64,000 bases of DNA from Phascolomyces articulosus (lineage: Eukaryota; Mucoromycota; Mucoromycetes; Mucorales; Lichtheimiaceae). The stretch covers positions 62,001 through 126,000 of the forward strand of contig JAIXMP010000008.1 in NCBI GenBank assembly GCA_025677815.1, in the 5' to 3' direction. This document shows, piece by piece, positions 59,232-64,000 of the stretch. Under the pieces are notes generated by a model. It had not been told where the DNA came from, searched no databases, and saw nothing but the letters and a program-made list of their open reading frames with translations. A program made the translations under genes and the position numbers. Within the stretch, counting starts at the first letter, position 1, and every line of letters starts with the position of its first letter.

Positions 59232-60398
59232 TTGAACATGTCCAACGAAAACAGCACTAATGCTACATCTCAACGCAATGGAAGACATTGTACTCGAGAG
59301 CAATATGAAATAATGCTACGCATTATTGAAGTGCCCGAGAATTTTGACTGTTTATGTGGGATTCACAAATCTAGTGTTCCTAAAAATGATAGTAGAAAAA
59401 CTCGTAAAATAGCAATTTATAAGCTTATGGCTGAAAAGGTTGGAGCAGGTTGGACCGCCAATAGTGCCAAATCACGTTTTGAAACCTGGTTCCACAACTT
59501 CAAGAAGGTTTTTAACCTATGCGGCGACGATGGCTTGGGTGCCACTGGTTGGGGCATCACTGACAATGATCGCAAAAAAGGCATTCATACCATCGTAGCC
59601 AAAAAAGAGAGCATGTGTTACGGATATGAACGATTAAAGGCATTGTACCAGCATAGAGAAAATGTCAATCCGTCATATCATGAGGAATGCGGTATCATCC
59701 GTCGTTCAACTCGGTATGCGAGCGCACTGGCTCCAGCATCTACACGACATGAACCGCCCACTACAGACCCAGCAGATGACGACCAGCATCCGAATGAAAG
59801 CGGACGTTCAGGAGATGATTCTAACGATCAACATATGACTAACATAGAATCAAACTATGAGTCGTTCACTGCCGGTAATGTCGGTCCTGAATCTGGTGGA
59901 TCAGTAGGAGGTGGTAATAACGAAAGAGCTGGTAGTCCAGTGATACAGCCATCCGAGCAAGAACAAGAGGATGTCCTCCTTGGCGATGGTAACAATGAGG
60001 ACGATGAATCGCCTGTGCGTGCGGAGAGGCACTTGGACCAGTTTGGTGATGAAGAAGAAGAAGAAGGAGGAGAAGATGAAGAAGACGAAGAAGGGGATGA
60101 AGAAGATGAAGAGGATGTAGGTTCGATGCCTAAGCGTCATGGCAACTTTACTGCTGCTTACGACGCTCAAGGTGTCAAGCGACTCAAAGTAGAGTATGAT
60201 CTACTACAATTTAAGAAAAAGAAACATGAAGAGAAGATGCGCCTCGAGCGAGAAAAACTTGAGCTTGAAAGGATAAAGTTTTTGAAAGAAGCAGATGATC
60301 GCGAAATGGTCACCAAATTGCAGTTCATCCAAAGTCTTCTTGAGAGAGGCAGCTCTCCGGATGAAGCAGAGGCGCTTTATAAGCGCTTTACTTTGTAA
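59232..60398 (+). CDS. Harbinger Myb/SANT-like accessory DNA-binding protein
   Basis: Single exon of 388 residues. The N-terminal half has a trihelix/Myb-like region (CTREQYEIMLRIIEVPENFD, then KLMAEKVGAGWTANSAKSRF and ETWFHNFKKVF). The middle is polar and then very acidic (Glu/Asp runs, about 265-300). The C-terminus is a charged coiled coil (KKKKHEEKMRLEREKLELER) ending in LLERGSSPDEAEALYKRF. In PIF/Harbinger elements this partner binds the subterminal repeats and carries the nuclease to the nucleus and the DNA. It converges with the nuclease gene, with 47 bases between stops. Confidence 0.8.
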   Translation: MNMSNENSTNATSQRNGRHCTREQYEIMLRIIEVPENFDCLCGIHKSSVPKNDSRKTRKIAIYKLMAEKVGAGWTANSAKSRFETWFHNFKKVFNLCGDDGLGATGWGITDNDRKKGIHTIVAKKESMCYGYERLKALYQHRENVNPSYHEECGIIRRSTRYASALAPASTRHEPPTTDPADDDQHPNESGRSGDDSNDQHMTNIESNYESFTAGNVGPESGGSVGGGNNERAGSPVIQPSEQEQEDVLLGDGNNEDDESPVRAERHLDQFGDEEEEEGGEDEEDEEGDEEDEEDVGSMPKRHGNFTAAYDAQGVKRLKVEYDLLQFKKKKHEEKMRLEREKLELERIKFLKEADDREMVTKLQFIQSLLERGSSPDEAEALYKRFTL

Positions 60399-60445
60399 TT
60401 TTTTTAAATTTTCTTTTATAATAAAATATCAATATGAAATAAAAT

Positions 60446-61654
60446 TTATTCTTGTAAAACAATTACTTTGATGGATTCACGCCATGCATTGACATCGACT
60501 GTCTCAAAATCACTACAGTCTACTTCTTCTTGGTCGATCCCAGCGTTCGCGAGGTCCCAATCGTCATCGTTAAGGAGAAGGAAGTTGTGAAGCACTGCAG
60601 TAGCTCTTACAATATGATTCAAAAAAATGAATTCTTTGTCATTTCGTAATTGTAGTGCAATACCTTTAAGATAGCGCCATCTTCCTTTCCAAATTCCAAA
60701 CGTATTTTCGATTGCGACTCTTGCAGAAGAGTGCAATTCGTTGAATTCCTTGTTGTCGTCATTGTTTCGAAGTGCTGGTTCTTTGTATGGTGTTAATAAA
60801 CGTTCTGAAAGTGCGTAACCAGAATCGCCAAGGATATACTCATTTTCAGAGAAATAATCCAAAGGGAACTTGTAAACTTCAGACATTTTATGAGCAGATG
60901 AGTCACTGAAACAACCAGGTAATCCAACTTGTATGTGTCGAATCACCCTCCTGTGATCACAAATGGCTTGTACATTCATTGAATAGCGTTGCTTTCGGTT
61001 GAAATACACCTCTCCTTGCTTTTTTGGTTTTTGTGTCAGAATCACATGAGTGCCGTCAATAAACCCTACACAGGAAGGAAACCTATGTGTTTCTATGATT
61101 GATGCTGCTATTTGCTGCCTTTCAGTTGCAGTTGGCCATTTGATGTATTGAGGGGCAAGATCGTTGAGTGCTGTAATGACCCGTCCAATGTATAAACTGA
61201 CCGAGCCAGTTGCGATACCCCACTGCCGTGCAATGCTATGCACTGATCGGCCACTTCCATCGTGAGCTAACCGTTCCAGGGTACAGGCTAGCTGAAGCCA
61301 CACGGGTCTTTGCTTACGTCCACGGCCTTTAAGCTTAAACACGTCGTGCTTTGCAATCTTTTTAACCAGCAATTTGAAAGACTCTTTCTTCATACGTACT
61401 ATACGCCGAAATTCAGTATTATTCCACGAAAAGAAAAAAGACATGTATTCTGTAAGCTGAGGAATGCTTCGACGTGGGTTGAGATATCGATAACTCTCGA
61501 TTCCTTTAACGAGTTGCATCAGTTCGTCGATTTCTCCTTGAGTGTAATAATATTCTCGAGATCCAGTCAACATAGATGCTTTACGAAATTCTAATGTTCT
61601 GATTGTTGAATGAATTCGTTTAAGTGCACGCTTTTTTTGTGAAAATTTCACCAT
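60446..61654 (-). CDS. Harbinger DDE nuclease (HARBI1-like, DDE_Tnp_4)
   Basis: Single exon of 402 residues. A helix-turn-helix-like segment (SIARQWGIATGSVSLYIGRV, about 140-159) precedes the catalytic core. The acid triad is visible: D200 in GFIDGTHV, D277 in ILGDSGYAL and E316 in RVAIENTFG, followed by WKGRWRYL, a family hallmark. The frame has no break and all three acidic residues are kept, so catalytic competence is plausible. It acts with the Myb-like partner to cut and join the element ends. Confidence 0.93.
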   Translation of the reverse strand: MVKFSQKKRALKRIHSTIRTLEFRKASMLTGSREYYYTQGEIDELMQLVKGIESYRYLNPRRSIPQLTEYMSFFFSWNNTEFRRIVRMKKESFKLLVKKIAKHDVFKLKGRGRKQRPVWLQLACTLERLAHDGSGRSVHSIARQWGIATGSVSLYIGRVITALNDLAPQYIKWPTATERQQIAASIIETHRFPSCVGFIDGTHVILTQKPKKQGEVYFNRKQRYSMNVQAICDHRRVIRHIQVGLPGCFSDSSAHKMSEVYKFPLDYFSENEYILGDSGYALSERLLTPYKEPALRNNDDNKEFNELHSSARVAIENTFGIWKGRWRYLKGIALQLRNDKEFIFLNHIVRATAVLHNFLLLNDDDWDLANAGIDQEEVDCSDFETVDVNAWRESIKVIVLQE

Positions 61655-61861
61655 CTTCTGAATAATTGAATGAAGTTACAAAAACAGAAAAAAAAATCCC
61701 ACAGGCTATTTTGCAGGTACAACTTAAGAACACAAACAATACTTTATATTATTGGTCAGCTATTGTATAAAGAAAATTAATTGGTTCTGTAATTTAAACT
61801 GTGAAATCGTCGTTTTTATCAAATCGTCGAAAATTTCGCAGTTTTCAAAATCGATTTTTTA

Positions 61862-61876
61862 ATTTTTGAAACCCCC
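61862..61876 (-). repeat. Harbinger terminal inverted repeat, right
   Basis: Reverse complement of the left end, followed by TATTA. Confidence 0.85.
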
Positions 61877-61935
61877 TATTATATAAATTAATTTATTGAA
61901 TTTACGCTATAAATTATACAAGTAACGATATGTTT

Positions 61936-63642
61936 TTATGCCCAAGTCCTTCTATCATACGCAAGTAATATAGCATCATTCACAGTAGTATACTTCAGTT
62001 TTTGTTGTGCATAAGCGATGGCATCTTGCTGTGATTCAATTTCCTCGTTCTCTTTGAAGGTGTTCAGGTAAAGACGGAGAGAACGAAGCTGTTTGCTAGA
62101 CCAAACATCTGCTATTCTTCTAATAGTATTATTATCCAACTCCTCCTGTCCAAATCCAAGTTGACCTAAGGATTGTACATTTTTAGCAACTGCATCCAAT
62201 GCATCATCCAACAGGTCATCAAGACCCATAAAGCGTACATAATCCATTTTTTGTTGAAATCGGTTGTTGATGCATGTTGATAACATGCTTTTATCAAATC
62301 CTTTACAATAACTAAACTCGACACCTCTTAATGATCGATAATGCTTTTCTCTTTCATCATTCTTAGTTTCTTTATCCCTTTCAGTTGCTGTTGTTGTATC
62401 TTTAAGATTAATCCCAATGACTTTCAGTTGTTCCAAGGATGGGAAATGTGACAGAGCAGGCTCAAGATCAAATTTAGGGAAAGCAATGGGTACTCCATCC
62501 ACATACACACCCGAAGCATAATTTTCAATGATCAAGGATTGAAGGTGGTAAGCAGCTGCCACCAGATCTCGGTTGATAAAACGTTGCATTGCATTGAATG
62601 ATGGTTCGGAACTATAGTCGACCGTTGTATGAAAAGCATCTAGTATTGGTGCATGTTTTTTCAAAAATCGATCCACGCTTTTTGGATTTATCCTGGCACC
62701 ATCATAAGTAAGCGATTTGCGACCTTGTTTTCCATATATAATTTCATTTTTCAAATGTGGAATACTGATTTTGTCTCTGATGAATATTGTTCTTGACGAA
62801 CGAACGGGCCAAATAGTTTGTAATGATGGGAATGTATCATCTACCCAATCTAAAAATCCTGGCCGATCATTCATCAGTGGGAAGTCATCAAACCCACCCG
62901 CTAGATAAAGATGCTTCAATCCAGTAAAATAGGAAAGAATTCGCTTGAATACCACTTGTCTCATTGTTTTATATTGCGAGATTCGAAGTTCTTGTAATCG
63001 TTTCATGGCTTCGATGGCTTGGGTGCTCTTGCTTATTTTATTGGCAACCTCTGCGTCCTTCCAATCACTGAAACCAGTAGCTTGTCTGTTAACAATAGAT
63101 ATGTTGATTTCAAGACACTGTAAGTTTTGACATGAATTAAATAACATGGAAAAAAATGCTTCGGTCGTTGTCTGTGTCATCATGACAATGCACAAATTCG
63201 TTAATGAGTATCTCGTCAAGTGAAACAATACTTTTTGGCCTGGGTCATGATATGCCATGGTTACTAATAGAAAAAAAATATTGCATTTAGTTATTAAAAT
63301 ATAAACTATCAAAAATATGAGTATAAACAACTTACATGAACGGATATTGGTACATTGTAGACCCCAAAGAAAAGCAGCGCCACTAGGAGTATCCTTTAGA
63401 ATATCGACTTTTTGAATATCCTTGCCTTTGATATCATACTGCGAGAGATTATGAGCAATATTCTGGCATTCTGAAATGTCGGACCACATTTTAGATGATG
63501 ATAGAAAAAGGGATCGCCAGGTCTTACATACTTGAATGCATTGGATTCGTTCATGTAAGGACAGATGATTAATAATGAGATTAATTACGTCATAAGGTAA
63601 TGTAGTTAGTAACTTGCAATCTTGATATCTGTTGTTGAACAT
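61936..63642 (-). CDS. F-box protein (family A, copy 4)
   Basis: Exons 63642-63336 and 63263-61936 give 544 residues. The F-box is at about 12-56 (LTTLPYDVINLIINHLSLHE, then QCIQVCKTWRSLF and MWSDIS). The conserved KGKDIQKVDILKD precedes the phase-1 intron. The body has leucine-rich segments (LQELRISQY, LKHLYLAGG, LEQLKVIGI). The C-terminal LLDDALDAVAKNVQSLGQLG matches copy 3. The 72-base intron is divisible by three and has no stop; unspliced mRNA would insert a very hydrophobic stretch. The stop codon lies only 60 bases from the right end of the Harbinger element, so the transcript may end inside it. Confidence 0.85.
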   Translation of the reverse strand: MFNNRYQDCKLLTTLPYDVINLIINHLSLHERIQCIQVCKTWRSLFLSSSKMWSDISECQNIAHNLSQYDIKGKDIQKVDILKDTPSGAAFLWGLQCTNIRSCKLFILIFLIVYILITKCNIFFLLVTMAYHDPGQKVLFHLTRYSLTNLCIVMMTQTTTEAFFSMLFNSCQNLQCLEINISIVNRQATGFSDWKDAEVANKISKSTQAIEAMKRLQELRISQYKTMRQVVFKRILSYFTGLKHLYLAGGFDDFPLMNDRPGFLDWVDDTFPSLQTIWPVRSSRTIFIRDKISIPHLKNEIIYGKQGRKSLTYDGARINPKSVDRFLKKHAPILDAFHTTVDYSSEPSFNAMQRFINRDLVAAAYHLQSLIIENYASGVYVDGVPIAFPKFDLEPALSHFPSLEQLKVIGINLKDTTTATERDKETKNDEREKHYRSLRGVEFSYCKGFDKSMLSTCINNRFQQKMDYVRFMGLDDLLDDALDAVAKNVQSLGQLGFGQEELDNNTIRRIADVWSSKQLRSLRLYLNTFKENEEIESQQDAIAYAQQKLKYTTVNDAILLAYDRRTWA

Positions 63643-64000
63643 TTAGCTTTTTTCAGAAAGGTATTAATACGTAAGCAAGCCAGTTTAAAAGAAATGCCTG
63701 GTTACGTGTAAGTAGAGTTGAAATGATATAAATAACAACATGTGCAACATTAGATCCATAAAAGTAGTTTGTCGCAGTAAACTTCCTCGTCTCACCACTT
63801 TTCCTTTTTGGATACTCCTTGTACGATTACTTTTATATTATTCTTTATACTTCTTGTAACGCGCAGTAAATTCTGCTTAGCACCATTACATCATTAAATT
63901 ATTATCGCTATCACCAAGAAGCGCACCTTAACATATATTATATCCGCAGTATAATTAGAAAAACTTATTAATATCCTCTCACCAACAAGCAATAAAACAG
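63643..64000. other. Upstream region of F-box A4 to the window edge
   Basis: No gene seen. AT-rich promoter-side sequence. Confidence 0.5.

Larger units (their letters stand above)
59053..61876. mobile_element. Complete PIF/Harbinger DNA transposon, 2824 bp
   Basis: The left end begins GGGGGTTTCAAAAAT at 59053. The right end at 61876 reads the same fifteen bases on the other strand. TATTA stands directly outside both ends (59048-59052 and 61877-61881); a shorter three-base duplication (ATT, with the end starting at the preceding A) is equally possible. It carries the two genes expected of an autonomous element in convergent orientation: a Myb/SANT-like protein (+) and a DDE nuclease (-). Both frames are intact, so it may be recent and possibly active. 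Subterminal repeats are visible at the left end. It sits between two closely related F-box genes. Confidence 0.9.

Noticed and set aside
1..64000. tRNA, rRNA or CRISPR
   Set aside because: I scanned by eye for T-loop GTTCRA-type boxes with matching arms, rRNA-like GC-rich blocks and regularly spaced repeats and found none; a covariance-model search would be decisive.

Overview
This window looks like nuclear DNA of a filamentous fungus from an early-diverging lineage, most likely Mucorales (Mucoromycota); the exact genus is inference. The base composition is strongly AT-rich with long T, A and pyrimidine tracts. The genes carry short GT-AG introns, several with TACTAAC/CTAAC-like branch sites. 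The gene set fits as well: cytosolic Hsp104, the nuclear proteasome tether STS1/Cut8, an eIF4E of the 4EHP class, the mitochondrial GTP/GDP carrier Ggc1, multigene F-box/leucine-rich-repeat-like families, a PIF/Harbinger transposon and a decayed Ty3-type gag.

Layout. 1-4.6 kb: a degraded retroelement on the minus strand (gag-like, several stops) with a 156-bp hairpin element, plus an unidentified 150-codon reading frame. 4.6-8 kb: STS1/Cut8 (+) converging with a RING-CH membrane E3 ligase (-). 10.8-18.2 kb: HSP104 (+), an F-box gene (family A, +) and an FAD-dependent AIF/FSP1-like oxidoreductase (+). 18.7-27.5 kb: a tandem trio of a second F-box/LRR family (B: pseudogene, intact gene, pseudogene), then a HET-domain gene carrying a frame break. 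30.4-45.5 kb: two paralogous coiled-coil proteins of unknown function facing each other (+ at 30.4, - at 42.6), enclosing an alpha/beta-hydrolase (-), a patch of broken coding sequence, and 4EHP (+); Ggc1 (-) follows. 45.5-50.3 kb is gene-poor. 50.3-63.6 kb: an intact HET-domain gene (-) and three family-A F-box genes (-). A complete two-gene Harbinger element (59053-61876) sits between the last two F-box genes.

Housekeeping genes are interspersed with a fast-evolving accessory set. That set is arranged with mirror symmetry: F-box, HET, coiled-coil on the plus strand on the left; coiled-coil, HET, F-box on the minus strand on the right. In both halves a HET gene lies directly downstream of an F-box/LRR gene on the same strand. 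The working idea offered here is an expanding F-box plus HET recognition/turnover locus shaped by inverted duplication and birth-and-death evolution. This is inference; no function has been shown. Exon boundaries were set by hand from splice signals, reading phase and comparison with paralogs inside the window. No tRNA, rRNA or CRISPR array was seen.
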